Assembly (NCBI GenBank): GCA_000507305.1
Contig: DF239126.1
Location: 124,001-188,000 of the forward strand
Reading direction: 5' to 3'
DNA: 64,000 bases
Source of the DNA: Breviolum minutum Mf 1.05b.01
Lineage: Eukaryota; Sar; Dinophyceae; Suessiales; Symbiodiniaceae
The notes under the pieces were generated by a model, which had not been told where the DNA came from, ran no database searches, and worked only from the letters and a program-made list of their open reading frames with translations. The stretch's first letter is position 1. Every line of letters starts with the position of its first letter. Below are positions 20,885 to 30,999 of this stretch, one piece after another. The position numbers and the translations under genes are program-made.

Positions 20885-21310
20885 GTACTACAACTACAAC
20901 AAACAAGGACTATCATTCCCCCTTCCTGTAGCTGTTGTTTTGGTTTTGAGGTCAATATGTGTTCGGCCTTTTCGAACGTTGTTAAGGACGATTTCCATGT
21001 TAGAGGTTAGACGTATGATTTTTATTGATTTTTGTCAAAAGAATGGCAACCTCTCATTTTGGTCAAAACAAAGAACCAACCTGAAGCAGCTACCAAAATT
21101 TCCATTGAAAATCCTTGGCTCAGAGTTCGGGATGGTACGGCCAAAACAAGGTTGCATGCAGAACTGCTATCCAAGGTGCTGAAGAACTCCTCACAAAACG
21201 GGACGTTTTGTTGCAAAGTTGTCGCTGTTGAAGGATAACATGTTTGGTTGGCGAACGGTTCGAACCGAATTTTTTTTGTCCACCTTTGTTGGCTGAAAGG
21301 CACCTTACTA
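20885..21310. other. unassigned, possibly part coding
   Basis: Both strands are open near 21080-21240 (minus frame AVLHATLFWPYHPEL, plus frame ENPWLRVRDGTAKTRLHAEL). No splice-consistent PPR reading found. Confidence 0.3.
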
Positions 21311-21402
21311 TAGGATCCAAAAACATCTTTCCCTCAAAGCGTTTGGGCGTCATTTTTGAGGACCCACAAAAAAACACACCGGCTGCTAAGTTTTTAGGGA
21401 TC
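21311..21402. mobile_element. family E element, degraded
   Basis: GGCGTCATTTTTGAGGACCC and GCTAAGTTTTTAGGGATCC. Confidence 0.45.
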
Positions 21403-21939
21403 CAATCACCTAAACTAAGAATGGTTTCATGGAACCTAAATACCATGCGTTTCGTTTCGGTGATGAATGACAGCTTCAACAAATTTCACCCTTCCAGCTG
21501 GGTCCAGGGTCCAATAACCTCGCTTCGACATAATTGGAATTGTATGTGGCCAAGCCAAACAGGAAAAGGGGGAGAAGTATGTCAGGGGTATGTTATTCTC
21601 GCATTGAAACAAAAAAGGGTTTTATAAAATGCTGGAATGGCAAAGATTTTGGTATCAAAAGAATCAATTGGAATGCATGTTCCATATATCTATTACTTTA
21701 CTTGTATGACTCGTATATAACTCGTGGGTTTTGATCCCCCAGTTCCCTGGTCCCAAATCGGTCCAAACCGCTCCTGCAAGTGTAATGCCCGACGCCATGC
21801 GTGACTTTCTCGACATAGCACGACACCCAAGCACTCGAGCTCCTTGGACCCAACGGAGTTTGTCAACAAAAACCACCTGACAAACTGGATTCCCTTGGAA
21901 AAAAAAAAAACACGCAACTTTTTTCAGCTAACAATCAGC

Positions 21940-22040
21940 AATTGAACCCTCCAGAATTGTGAATGAATCTGTTTTTCGGGGTGTTTTTTGGGTCCTCAAA
22001 TTTGCCATTGGATTGAAGGTTTTCCGATTCGAGAGGGTTG
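21940..22040. mobile_element. family E element
   Basis: AATCAGCAATTGAACCCTCC, GAATGAATCTGTTTTTCGGG, GGGTCCTCAAATTTGCC. Confidence 0.6.
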
Positions 22041-22059
22041 GTTGATTCTGGCCGTCTGG

Positions 22060-22098
22060 CCGATTTTCAGGTGCGAACTAGTAGTTTCAGGGAGGGTA
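22060..22098. mobile_element. family C right half
   Basis: GATTTTCAGGTGCGAACTAG then TAGTTTCAGGGAGGGTA. Confidence 0.6.
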
Positions 22099-22099
22099 T

Positions 22100-22560
22100 G
22101 GCTTTTTCTTACCCTCTCCCAAAACAGTGTAACAAGTCGCCATTCACAGAACACATCTCAATTTGACATCAAATGGAAACACTCATTAACGAATTTCGGA
22201 CTCTGCGACGGTGAACCCGCAAAAACTGTTCTTTCAGAAACCTGAAAAGAAATGTAAGAAATTCATGAACCGAACAAATAAACAACGAAAATGTATATGC
22301 GTATGATATATGTATACATATTTTGATTTGATACACAATATATTTGTTTATTACATTCAAGATTCAAGACTTAGTTTTCATAGAACAACTTTTATGTTAT
22401 TAATTCAAAAACTTCAGACTAGATTAGATAGCGACAACAAAATATGCATAAACACACTGTTTCTGTATAAAATATGTTGATTACATTTTTGTGAACATAT
22501 AACATGATTATGACAAACGAAACATCATTTTCAAATGATAGGCATGTTGAATGTGTTTCT
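22100..22560. other. AT-rich stretch, no gene seen
   Basis: Very AT-rich from about 22250; no element copy recognised. Confidence 0.5.
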
Positions 22561-22611
22561 ATAGTTGAAACATTACAATACAAAAAGACAGATGTTTGAA
22601 ATACCCCGCGC

Positions 22612-22654
22612 CTGTGGCACGGTACGTCGTTGTACCAAGTGCTCCAATAGATCC
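22612..22654 (-). CDS. PPR-like exon, helix B
   Basis: One base plus DLLEHLVQRRTVPQ; acceptor TCGGAG|G and GC donor CACAG|GCGCGG, the same donor hexamer as at 43143. LLEHLV fits helix B and the rest a linker. A plus-strand frame of 80 codons also spans this point but shows no family resemblance. Confidence 0.5.
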
Positions 22655-22885
22655 CTCCGAGATGTTTTTAGTTGGGCAAAAGGAGTGGAGAAAAGTTGGA
22701 ATTGGAGGGAAAAAGGTTGCTTGAACTTAAAGGAATTGGATGATCAGGGTTGGCGATTTGGCCCTGAATCAAAGCCAAACACTGGAACCCAATACTTAGA
22801 TCTGTAGGTACCATCTGTGGCTTTGTGTCCGAAAATGTATAGCGGACAAATCTGCAACCTTGATGATGTATCTTACTCTATTTGC

Positions 22886-22980
22886 CCGGCAGAAGTTTAA
22901 CAGTTCGCCCCTGAAAAGTTATCTTCCCAAAAGGAGAGTGGTCTTCCTTCCGCCATCTTTTTTCAGGGGCTAATATTTCA
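22886..22980. mobile_element. family C element, degraded
   Basis: TTAACAGTTCGCCCCTGAAA, TCTTCCCAAAAGGAGAG, TTTTCAGGGGCTAATATTT. Confidence 0.5.
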
Positions 22981-22984
22981 ATAT

Positions 22985-23790
22985 AGGAACTTACGTAAAG
23001 GTATGATTGATGATATATATATATATAGGAACACGCCTAGGTTCTTTGCGCAATTCGATCAAGCAAAAATTGGCCACTTGAAATAAAATAAGTTATGAAG
23101 AAGCAATCATAATCCAAAGATTTTACAGAAAAAAGTGCTTGTCAGTTTGAAGGTAACAAACACCCAGAGATATGATGTCTTCCCTAAGCTGCGAACATAC
23201 GAAGACAATCACCTGAAATGTACTGGTTGGAATATGACTATGACTTTAGTTTTGGAAAGCACATTTTGACAAACAAAAAACGTGATTGTCTGGGGTGAAC
23301 TATTCTTTCTGACATGTCTCTTAAGCTTTCACAAGCAAATAGCTTCTCAGGAGGCTCCAAATGGACGATTCTTTTCGACTTCGAGCAGTTGGTGTGGGTG
23401 AATCATCCTAAAAACCACCAAAAAAAATACCAACGACCTCAACTAAAAGCAACCAACAAAAATCAGGAGAAAATATCTGATAAGTACGTACAATTATACA
23501 ATTTTTAGCTACATTGATTTTTGACGTAAATATCAATTTAAAGTTTATATCCACTTGTAGTTTATAATCATCATGACACTTCAACACTTGATTTATAAAC
23601 AATACAAGCAAAATTATCCAATTTCTTTGCGTACAGAACCCCTCAGAAAATTCAGGTTTTGAAGCCCACCCCTTTTCACCTTTGGAGTGTCAGCTTCCAT
23701 TTTCAAGTTTTCGGAGGCGCAAAAGGAACTCGAAAGTTCGCCATTAATATGGCCATTAAAAAAAAACTTATGGGTTTCACAATCAACCAA
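22985..23790. other. no gene seen
   Basis: AT-rich unique DNA with a short TA tract at 23016-23030. Confidence 0.45.
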
Positions 23791-23792
23791 TC

Positions 23793-23938
23793 AACTAATG
23801 GTTAATTGATAGTTTGGGGCGTTTGGTGGTTTGGATTCCGATTGGATTCCCGAAATTGATTTCGGGATTGGGATTCTTATGGGTACTCCCCAGAATCCCA
23901 AACCACCGGGCCCAAACCACCAATTACTGTAACCATTA
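23793..23938. repeat. palindromic element, family K
   Basis: CTAATGGTTAATTGATAG and GGTGGTTTGGATTCCG on the left answer GAATCCCAAACCACC and ACCACCAATTACTG on the right. Related copy at 52604-52747. Confidence 0.6.
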
Positions 23939-23972
23939 GGTGAACCAACTGGACAATTGAACAAAATATTGA

Positions 23973-24050
23973 TTACCCTCCCTGAAACTAACAGTTTGCA
24001 CCAAAAAAATGGTGGTTTCGAATGGGAATCCCCTTTTCCAGGGTTTCACA
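23973..24050. mobile_element. family C left part
   Basis: TACCCTCCCTGAAACTAACA then GTTTGCACCAAAAAAATGG; the right end is lost. Confidence 0.6.
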
Positions 24051-24150
24051 AAAACATGGGTTTCACAATCAACCAACCTTTTCAGTAAAAAATCATTTGA
24101 TATCCCAAAACTTGGATTGTGAGGGAGCTTGGAACCCGAAGATTTCTCAC

Positions 24151-24244
24151 CCAAAAAACACGGTGTTTTTCCACACGCTTTTCTTCGCCGAGGATCAACG
24201 CAGCGTTCCAAAGATGATGTTTTTTCAAGGTGTGCAGGGCAGTC
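24151..24244 (-). CDS. PPR exon, helix A end and helix B
   Basis: One base plus 31 codons: TALHTLKKHHLWNAALILGE then EKRVEKHRVFW. W.AALIL.EE.R fits helix B and linker. Acceptor CCCAAG|G, donor TTTGG|GTGAGA, both strong. Confidence 0.65.
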
Positions 24245-24489
24245 CTTGGGTTTTTTGGTAGATGAGATGGGTAGGAGGACCATATGGACTAAGATGTTTT
24301 GATGAAGGATGTTGATTTTTTACATGGAACCAATACCATGAATACTATACTATACAATTGCAAGTTTTTTCTAGGGTAAGTTTTCATGTATGCTTTGTGA
24401 TGGTATAAACTTAAACACAATTCTTTGTGACAATTCTTTGTATACTTCTAAAACGGAATGGTTTGAGGTTTCGGCAAAAATTGCGTAAT

Positions 24490-24601
24490 TCAAAGGATCA
24501 GCTGGGACCCTCCGATTGGAAGAGTGAATGAACCTGTATAGAAGGGGTGTTTTGGTCCTCAAAATAACCAAATTTTGAAGGGGAAAATCGGATACTTAGG
24601 G
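24490..24601. mobile_element. family E element
   Basis: GGATCAGCTGGGACCCTCC, GTGAATGAACCTGTATAG, TTGGTCCTCAAAAT, GGATACTTAGGG. Confidence 0.68.
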
Positions 24602-24604
24602 AAC

Positions 24605-25190
24605 AAACAAACACCCACAACCCTTCCAATCATCCATGCAAGTCCCTTCATTTTGACGAATTTGTTTGACGGGAAATTTCTGCATTCCAACACCCAAACG
24701 TCACAAGGTATCCAACAGGTGAGAAAGAGGTATCATTTCGGTCTAGAGTCTATCCCCCCCCCCACCCAGGATGCCAGTCACAAATGAAAGTTTTAGTTTC
24801 GGGATTTCGGGTCGCCTAAAAATAGAATAATCCTGGTGTTGACGATTGCATCCTAGGTGGGGGGTAGTTCCAATGTAATCGTTGCTTCTTCTTGGGTGTT
24901 TTTTTGGTGTCACCCTGGAAGGTTTCACTTAACATACAAATCACCCATTTCGAAAGGAAAATGATCTGAACCAAACCTCCATGAAAATGTTCCACATGTT
25001 AATTTTCATGGGTGTATGGTGTCTTAGTTATTTCAGGATAAAAAGTCGAATCTGATTTGAAAGCTTCCAGCTTTCAGGCCATGCTACCTTGCCATTCGAT
25101 TTTCACGCTTGTTACAAGGTTAAACATAGCATTTTGCATAGGAAACAAATCCATTCAGTGTTTTTGCAAAGTGATATATAATTAACAACA
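24605..25190. other. no gene seen
   Basis: AT-rich; C run at 24757-24766; no convincing exon. Confidence 0.42.
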
Positions 25191-25191
25191 A

Positions 25192-25312
25192 ACATATATA
25201 TATATACATTATATATATTCTATATATTACATATACATCTATATTATAGACTAAAAATTCAACAAGATTGAGTGCCAATTATGCCAATTTTCTTCACCAC
25301 CATCATCATATC

Positions 25313-25343
<31 letters not shown>

Positions 25344-25345
25344 CT
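25192..25345. repeat. two TA tracts
   Basis: TA-rich stretches at 25192-25225 and 25313-25343. Confidence 0.85.
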
Positions 25346-25429
25346 CTATGAAAACCATGGAATCTCTAAAAAAAAATCCCTACCCAACATCTACACCACT
25401 TTTTCCTCAAAAAAAATGCAACGAGGTTG

Positions 25430-25535
25430 CTTCACTCGCAAAGAGCCAGAAGACACGCCGCGGTGTTTGGCGGCGAGATGCAGCTGGCGAAGCTGGTGGA
25501 TTCCAGTTTCGGGACTTCGGCGGGTGGGACTTTTC
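25430..25535 (-). CDS. coding-like island, frame uncertain
   Basis: Sharp GC-rich island in AT-rich DNA. Minus frames include STSFASCISPPNTAACLLAL (helix A-like) and LRQLHLAAKHRGVSSGSLR with a possible GT donor. Plus-strand frames are also open. An exon is likely; frame and ends are unresolved. Confidence 0.33.
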
Positions 25536-25714
25536 AGGGGGTAAATTTTTGATAATATGATAATATCAATATGATCATATCCCGTTCATGAATCATTTAC
25601 ATGATATTATAATATGATAATATCAATATGGCAATTGTAAATAAATGGATAAACACGCGTTTTTTTGTTCAAAACCCTATAAAAATGGAGTTATAACTAC
25701 TTCGGCCCCTTTAA

Positions 25715-25826
25715 AAGGTGGGCCCCTATCAATGGCCTTACAAAGGTTGGGTAACTGGGGTGCAAAAACCCTACTTATGTGCATGAAATATCACCCCACT
25801 AATAATGATCCTTGGGTCCCACCTTG
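25715..25826. mobile_element. family D element
   Basis: AAGGTGGGCCCCTATCAATG to CTTGGGTCCCACCTTG, with a further D-like fragment immediately left (25676-25714). Supplies the donor of the exon at 25823-25869. Confidence 0.75.
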
Positions 25827-25869
25827 TGGCTTACAAATACCGAAACCGACAGCAAGTTCAAGTTCGGCC
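25823..25869 (-). CDS. PPR-like exon ending in family D
   Basis: Frame AELELAVGFGICKPQ, one base over on each side. Acceptor GTCAAG|G, donor CACAAG|GTGGGA inside the terminal repeat of the D copy at 25715-25826. VGFGICK matches the Cys region of helix A. Confidence 0.5.
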
Positions 25870-25967
25870 CTTGACAATTGATGGTTGGGAGATTTTTCTT
25901 CTTGGGACAAAAGTGCCTAGGTTCAGAGGTGTTTGCCGCTAGTTTCAGGGAGCGCATATCGAAAAAA

Positions 25968-26007
<40 letters not shown>
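25968..26007. repeat. CAT triplet tract
   Basis: About 13 CAT units. A plus frame reads it as a His run; no other evidence of a gene. Confidence 0.93.
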
Positions 26008-26008
<1 letters not shown>

Positions 26009-26267
26009 ACCAGATCTTCCATCTTTATTCCTAAAGCTGCTCAGAAATATGGGGTTTCACCCCATTGGGTATATAAATACAACTTTCAGTAAAATGTTTG
26101 TATTGGATCATGCATTTTTGGAGATTCGACCTATGCGTTTTTTCGTGGTTTTAACCAGGTCATTTTGGCGATGAAACCGACATAGATCAATCATTTACAG
26201 GTCTTCCTCTCAGATCAAAAGTGGAATGTAAGTGGAAAATTGCAGAGTATGGATTTATCCACAAAGC

Positions 26268-26398
26268 GGGCCTCTACTAGTTATAAATGGTGTGAAATAA
26301 CACACATAAGTAGGGTTGGTTCACCCCACTTACCCCTTTATCTTCGGCCATTTACATGTGCTAACTCCATATCTATAACGATGTGTCTCGGGACCAAC
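26268..26398. mobile_element. family D element, degenerate ends
   Basis: AAAGCGGGCCTCTACTAG, ATAAGTAGGG, TCTTCGGCCATTTACATG, TAACGATGTGTCTCGGGACC. Supplies a GC donor to the exon at 26401. Confidence 0.65.
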
Positions 26399-26400
26399 GC

Positions 26401-26458
26401 CTGGATGGTGATTGCTATCAATGTTTTACTACCAACAAAATTGGTGAAGTCCCTGGCC
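26401..26458 (-). CDS. PPR-like exon, linker and helix A
   Basis: Frame ARDFTNFVGSKTLIAITIQ after one base; acceptor TTCAGAG|G, GC donor ATCCAG|GCGTTG. The donor coincides with the degenerate terminal repeat of the D copy at 26268-26398, at the same position as AAG|GT in other D copies. Confidence 0.5.
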
Positions 26459-26578
26459 CTCTGAAAACTCAGCGGGGCCGACGGAAACATCTGTGATCCC
26501 CCACTTACTCGGAGGCCACCACCCCCAAAAAAACACCACAAAAAATGGGGTGTTGACATATTTCTTCTAACTTCCTTG

Positions 26579-26682
26579 CCCTAAGAATCACCAGAGGGAC
26601 CCTCCAATGGAAGGGTGAATGAATCTCTATAGGAGGGTTCTCAACTTAGCCACTGGATTAAGGGGTTTTCGGGGTCGTAGGG
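26579..26682. mobile_element. family E element
   Basis: CCCTAAGAATCACCAGAGGG, TCCAATGGAAGGGTGAATG, GGGTCGTAGGG. Confidence 0.68.
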
Positions 26683-26975
26683 CTGGTTAACAAATCTACA
26701 TTCCCAAACAAAAAACGTTACCAGTTTGCCCTTGAAACATGTTGGGAAACGATCCTTTTGTTTTTCGGGGGGAACGCCGAGTTTCAAATGTTTTTGCCTG
26801 TCAGTTTTGAGGGAACTTGACATTCACCTCAAACTCTAAAAAGCTTTAACCAACCATTTCCCATGTCATTCGAATGAAGGTTTGGTCTCATCATCATCCT
26901 ACTTGAAACAACAACCATGCAAAAAATGGGTCAACTTTCATGAATAAAACAGCTGTTGATTACATTACCCACAAC

Positions 26976-27069
26976 ATTCCCGTGGAAAAAGTGTATATTT
27001 ACCTACTAATTGATCCCATAGAAATTCCAGCACAAATTTATGGATCCGTAAATTAAACTGTTCATCCCA
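26976..27069. mobile_element. family A element
   Basis: TCCCGTGGAAAAAGTG, TATATTTACCTACTAATTG, GTTCATCCCAT. Confidence 0.58.
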
Positions 27070-27133
27070 TACAGCCTTTGGGTTCAGAAATGGTGTTTTT
27101 TCGGTACATCTAATTTTGCCACAGGAAAAACAT

Positions 27134-27332
27134 CCCGTGACGGATCCATGGGACAATTGTATATTTACCTGCTAACTTACCATAAAAATCCAATAACTCA
27201 CCAACTGTCTGAGATATATCTGCTCAAAATATATCACCGATAGGATACATGGGATTGGTATATTTAACCTACATTTAAAGATTTACCACATCAACACTTC
27301 ATGTAGGAAGATATACCATACATGCCGATACC
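27134..27332. mobile_element. family A element, long form
   Basis: CCCGTGACGGATCCATGGG start and two arm sets. Contains AACTGTCTGAGATATATCTG, shared with the sequence just left of the A copy at 53225. Confidence 0.62.
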
Positions 27333-27345
27333 CCCAAGCCCAAAC

Positions 27346-27450
27346 CTGACATACTTTGGCCAAACGCGCGCTCGCCATGCCACGGCACGTCGCCAATGTA
27401 CGCCATGGGGGCCCCCGTTAAACCCATGGCAAAAGGTGTGGGCAGTGGGT
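27346..27450 (-). CDS. coding-like island, possible PPR-like exon
   Basis: GC-rich island whose open frame includes APMAYIGDVPWHGERAFGQS and ends at a good donor ATGTCAG|GTTTGG. WHGERAF..SM could be helix B. No convincing acceptor, so the upstream end is approximate and another protein family is possible. Confidence 0.33.
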
Positions 27451-27526
27451 CCCGTCTTCTCATTTGCATCCTCAAACCATTAAAAAACACCTTGAAAACC
27501 AGATACATACTGCAGATACTACTGTA

Positions 27527-27631
27527 CTGTTGATGGATGAAAGTTGACTACCAGTTGATATGGTCAATATCCCACTACTTATGTGGTTTTGTACACCCCA
27601 GGTGGTTAGCCGGATTTCTGAACCATCAACA
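27527..27631. mobile_element. family H palindromic element
   Basis: CTGTTGATGGATGAAAG against CCGGATTTCTGAACCATCAA. Confidence 0.65.
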
Positions 27632-27644
27632 CTAGTACTTTCAA

Positions 27645-27675
27645 GGGTGTGTGTGTGTGTGTGTGTTTTTTTTTT
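27645..27675. repeat. GT tract and T run
   Basis: About ten GT units followed by nine or more T. Confidence 0.88.
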
Positions 27676-27818
27676 CTTGCTTCTGAGTTGATTTCCCTGA
27701 AATTTGAAGGCCTACAAAATGGATAGGCATTGTAGAACATGTTGGTTGATTTTGGATTTCTGGGTTCCATGGAAACCCATTTCAGAATCCACCGACTTAA
27801 GAGACTTTCTATTATACT

Positions 27819-27909
27819 GGTTGTTTAAGAACGGGATCCTTATAAAATGTTTTATGAAATAATCCCCACATCACCGGGTAGTATAATCCTCATATACCCC
27901 TCAACAACC
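27819..27909. mobile_element. family J palindrome-ended element
   Basis: GGTTGTTTAAGAACGGGATC start, ATAATCCCCACATCACCGGG core, CCCTCAACAACC end. Confidence 0.65.
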
Positions 27910-27914
27910 AGAAT

Positions 27915-28620
27915 GTTTTCATTGCTCAGAATCCACTGACTTAACAGAAATGAACACCTAAAGATCTTGACCGGGACATGTGAGGGTGTCTTAATTCCTA
28001 GCAGCCTTGGTGTTTCTTTTTGAAATTTTGAAGCCTGGTAAGGCTGATTCTGCAGCTGTTCATCTTCTGAACAAGTTCAAATCACCAACATGTTCGACCC
28101 AAAATTCAGGTCCCTACCCCCCCTTAGGTATCCCGTAGTTTCAAGGAAGGTAACCTCCAAACGTCATTGTTCTAAATGCCATTGCTACTCAAGCAGAGTT
28201 ACTCACCAATAAAAAACCTGCTGAATCTCATCGATTCATCAACATTTGTCAAATATCAAAATGGATTCAACTCGAAAGTTGATGTGGATTTCTTGGTTCC
28301 GACCAATGATGCCATGGCAATAATGTTACGGCCACTAGTAATTTTAATTTGTTTACTGTAGATTTCTGGAACCCCAAACAACCACTTTAAAATAACTTTT
28401 TTGGGGTGATGTCCACCCATTTCATTTCCAATTCGTAAAGGTTTGGTTCATCATCCAATTGAAACAACCGCAAAAATAAGGTATGGCATTGTCAATCTTG
28501 ATTGGGCCGTGATCCAAACCATTGTGACATTCCATTCTACTGGCTGGTGAATAGGGATCCTTGATGGGATATATCAAAAATATACTCAACTAACCGTAAC
28601 TCCCCCTGCTAGGTGTCTTT
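27915..28620. other. no gene seen
   Basis: Mostly unique AT-rich DNA; C-like remnants near 28110-28160. Confidence 0.4.
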
Positions 28621-28639
28621 AAAATTCTTTAAAGATCAT

Positions 28640-28747
28640 CTAGTTGGTGGTTTCAACCCATCTGAAAAATTTAGTGAAATTGGATCATTTCCCCAAAATA
28701 GGGATAAAGATTGATGAAGATAAAAAGTGTTTGAAACCACCACCCAG
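28640..28747. mobile_element. family B MITE-like element
   Basis: CTAGTTGGTGGTTTCAACCC to TTTGAAACCACCACCCAG; lies in the intron after the exon at 28785. Confidence 0.82.
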
Positions 28748-28784
28748 TCGTTTTTCCAACCTTGTTTCCTTTCTGTGTTTTTGC

Positions 28785-28905
28785 CTGAGTTCCCCCAGGC
28801 CCCAAACGTTGCAGTTGATGAAACGTCTTCAAAGCCGCTCGCCATTCTTCAGCAGAGCACATTGCCTTAGTGCTCACTTGGTGAGTCTCAACGAATCGAA
28901 TGTTC
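28785..28905 (-). CDS. PPR exon, helix A and helix B
   Basis: One base plus 40 codons. NIRFVETHQVSTKAMCSAEEW is helix A with the usual 17-residue run to Trp (shown in part), and RAALKTFHQLQRLG is helix B and linker. Donor CTCAG|GCAAAA (GC type); acceptor AGGAAG|G lies 10 bp past the D terminal repeat. A family B element starts 38 bp into the next intron. Confidence 0.7.
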
Positions 28906-28915
28906 CTTCCTTTTG

Positions 28916-29093
28916 CAAGGTGGACCTCCGTTGCCGAGGAAAGCCTATAAATGGAGGTAGGAAGCTTTTTTACCCCTATAAATGGCTGAAACTAAATAAA
29001 TGGGTATCACTAAGGGTGAAATTTCACCCTACTTGTAGGGGGTTGTAACTTAATTACACCCCATTTATTACTCGTTTTTTGGGTGCCACCTTG
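28916..29093. mobile_element. family D element that is almost exactly an intron
   Basis: CAAGGTGGACC start, repeated ATAAATGG cores, GGGTGCCACCTTG end, 178 bp. The intron inferred between the exons 29090-29127 and 28785-28905 is 28906-29089, so the element makes up all but about ten bases. Confidence 0.75.
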
Positions 29094-29127
29094 TAGACCT
29101 GATCATTTTTTTACCCTGTGGTACCGC
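29090..29127 (-). CDS. PPR-like exon ending in family D
   Basis: Twelve codons plus two bases, AVPQGKKMIRST. Acceptor CAAAAAG|G, donor CTACAAG|GTGGCA in the terminal repeat of the D copy at 28916-29093. Spliced to 28785-28905 it stays in phase (AG plus G) and places the next Trp 34 residues on. Confidence 0.52.
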
Positions 29128-29600
29128 CTTTTTGTTGGGGGGTGGGAATTTGAAGATCTTTCTAAGTTCTTGTCCTTGTTTTGTTGGGGCGAAAATGAAA
29201 CGAAACTATGTATTTGTTTGTGTTTTTGGGACATGTTTTTGTTGGCATCTTATCTCTTTTATATGAAGCCGACAGCAAAAAGGAAAAACATGTGGTAAAG
29301 AACATTTCTTCCCTATGGATTCCTGGAACTCAAAAAATCAGCGCAGCAAAAAAAATATTTAGCGCTTCAAAATGATAAAAAAGATTGAAGCCCCAAAATG
29401 AACCTAAATCTATGCTAAGTCTTATCTAAAAAAGAGTTTGATGTTGCACGTTGATGTTGGGAAGACCCCGGGTTACCCTGATTGTAACCCCTAGTTCTCA
29501 AGTTGGTTACACAAAAAATGGTGCACCTCAAAAGTTATTATTACACCAAACACATCCTGAGGATGGGACTGAAAGCCTCAATCCTATTCTAGCAACGGCT
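29100..29600. other. no further gene seen
   Basis: Apart from the exon at 29090-29127, a mixed sequence with T and A runs. Confidence 0.4.
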
Positions 29601-29611
29601 TCTGATTCGTA

Positions 29612-29741
29612 CTGTTGATGGCAACCAGAAATCCCCAAGGCCAACCACCGTTTGGATGGTGCGTTTTAACCCTGTAAACAATGGGATTTCAACTACCAAC
29701 CTCAACTGGTGAGTTTACCAGATTTCTTGAACCATCAATAG
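29612..29741. mobile_element. family H element
   Basis: CTGTTGATGGCAACCAGAAA left, GTGAGTTTACCAGATTTCTT and GAACCATCAATAG right. A further right-arm fragment lies at 29792-29829. Confidence 0.62.
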
Positions 29742-29879
29742 TATCAAATCATCTTGGTTTGTTGAAGGTTCTAATCATATTGCACTTCAATTTTCTGGTG
29801 AGTTTGCCGGATTTCTGAACCATCAACAGTGGGTTAGTAAATCCATTCGTTTACTTTGTCCCGGTGATGCACCATCAAC

Positions 29880-29930
29880 CTGAGCCGTTCAGGCTGTGAT
29901 AGCTGCTGTATAGGTCACAAGATCAATCTC
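29880..29930 (-). CDS. PPR helix A exon with in-frame TGA
   Basis: Seventeen codons between GGCACAG|GAG and GCTCAG|GTTGAT: EIDLVTYTAAITA, a stop (TGA), then TAQ. The stop sits exactly where helix A has its conserved Cys (TGC/TGT), so one base change explains it. Alternatives are a GC donor at ACA|GCCTGA that avoids the stop, a pseudogene, or an assembly error. The best helix A match in the window. Confidence 0.5.
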
Positions 29931-29963
29931 CTGTGCCAGGTGAAGACTTGGCGCCGAGAAGTT

Positions 29964-30082
29964 ATACCCCCCCGAAGTTAACAGCGAGTTTACCCCTGAA
30001 AAATGGCGGGACTGGAAGACGATCCTTTCCTATTGGGTTTTGGTAACTTTTCAACTGCGAGCTGTTAAACTTCGGGAGGGTA
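29964..30082. mobile_element. family C element
   Basis: TACCCCCCCGAAGTTAACAG to CTGTTAAACTTCGGGAGGGT, with TTACCCCTGAAAAATGGCGG inside. Confidence 0.75.
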
Positions 30083-30155
30083 AATGGGGTGTGAAATGGG
30101 CTGCCTATAAGTAGGTTTATAACCACAGTTATCCATTTGTAGGGGCCATAACATC
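30083..30155. mobile_element. family D fragment beside C
   Basis: AAATGGGGTGTGAAATGGG, CCTATAAGTAGGTTTATAAC, TTATCCATTTGTAGGGGCC; starts right at the C element end, so C may have inserted into D. Confidence 0.55.
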
Positions 30156-30261
30156 TGAACCAAACCATCATTTTCATCTGTTTTTTCGGGGGACATTCGT
30201 TCATCTTCAGGGGGTTATCCATCAGTAAGGCCTTTTAAATATGCAACACCTCAAAGTTATA

Positions 30262-30352
30262 CTAGTCGGTGGTTTCAACCCCTTCGAAAAATATTAGTCA
30301 CAATGGGAATCTTCCCCAAATAGGGGTGAAAATAAACACTATTTGCAACAAA
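30262..30352. mobile_element. family B element, right end lost
   Basis: CTAGTCGGTGGTTTCAACCC, ATTAGTCACAATGGGAATC. Confidence 0.65.
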
Positions 30353-30390
30353 AACATCGATGGTGGTTTTCCGAAATGTTGAATCAGAAT

Positions 30391-30575
30391 CCCCATAAGA
30401 TTCACATGGAAAAATTGGTATATTTACACCACAGAAATCTAACGTAGATACCCAAAAATTGCCATTTTCGAAAGGAGTTACCTTTTCCAAGGCCCATCAT
30501 TTTAGGTATCCAGCTGTTTGTTGTTTATGATGCTAAATGTAGGTAAACATACCAGGACCATTTCCTATGGGATCC
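30391..30575. mobile_element. family A element interrupted by hairpin F
   Basis: CCCCATAAGATTCACATGG and TTGGTATATTTACACC on the left, GTAGGTAAACATACCAGG and CCTATGGGATCC on the right. The F hairpin occupies 30447-30510. Confidence 0.62.
30447..30510. repeat. hairpin family F, nested
   Basis: GATACCCAAAAATTGCC against ATCATTTTAGGTATC; matches 19304-19356. Confidence 0.6.
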
Positions 30576-30689
30576 GGCGTCTTCCAGCTCCATTTGGGGT
30601 GATGATCGCAACGAGGAAAATGTGAAGACAGTTTTTTGAGACATGGTGAATCACGGTGAATCATATCACTAAGTTTGGAAACACACACT

Positions 30690-30806
30690 AAGGATCAGCG
30701 ATTGGACCCTCCAATGGAGACATGTTTTTGAATCTGTATAATTAGCAGGGATGTTTTTGGGTCCTCAAAATGACGTAAAAGTTTTGACGGAAAAATCGGA
30801 TACGGC
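30690..30806. mobile_element. family E element
   Basis: CTAAGGATCAGCGATTGGAC, CCTCCAATGGAG, GGGTCCTCAAAATGACG, AAATCGGATACGG. Confidence 0.66.
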
Positions 30807-30999
30807 ATTTGATTTCCAATAATTGTAGATATTCAAATTCCTTATCGCCCCGGAGCAATTATGGCAATTGACCCAAATACAATCCCATGATTGGGTCCCT
30901 TTCCACATTTGTATCATCCCAAAGCAAGGTCAACAAAATCACCTTTCCCAAATAAGCCACGGTCAAAAAAACCCTCGGATACTTCCATGAAGTACTGGT

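Noticed and set aside
19660-21182. Frames of up to 445 codons (Tyr-Asp, Thr, Val, Arg-Ser repeats)
   Set aside because: Artefact of the perfect ACGACT array.
25878-26174. 98-codon frame with a His run
   Set aside because: Produced by a CAT triplet tract; the rest has no recognisable features.
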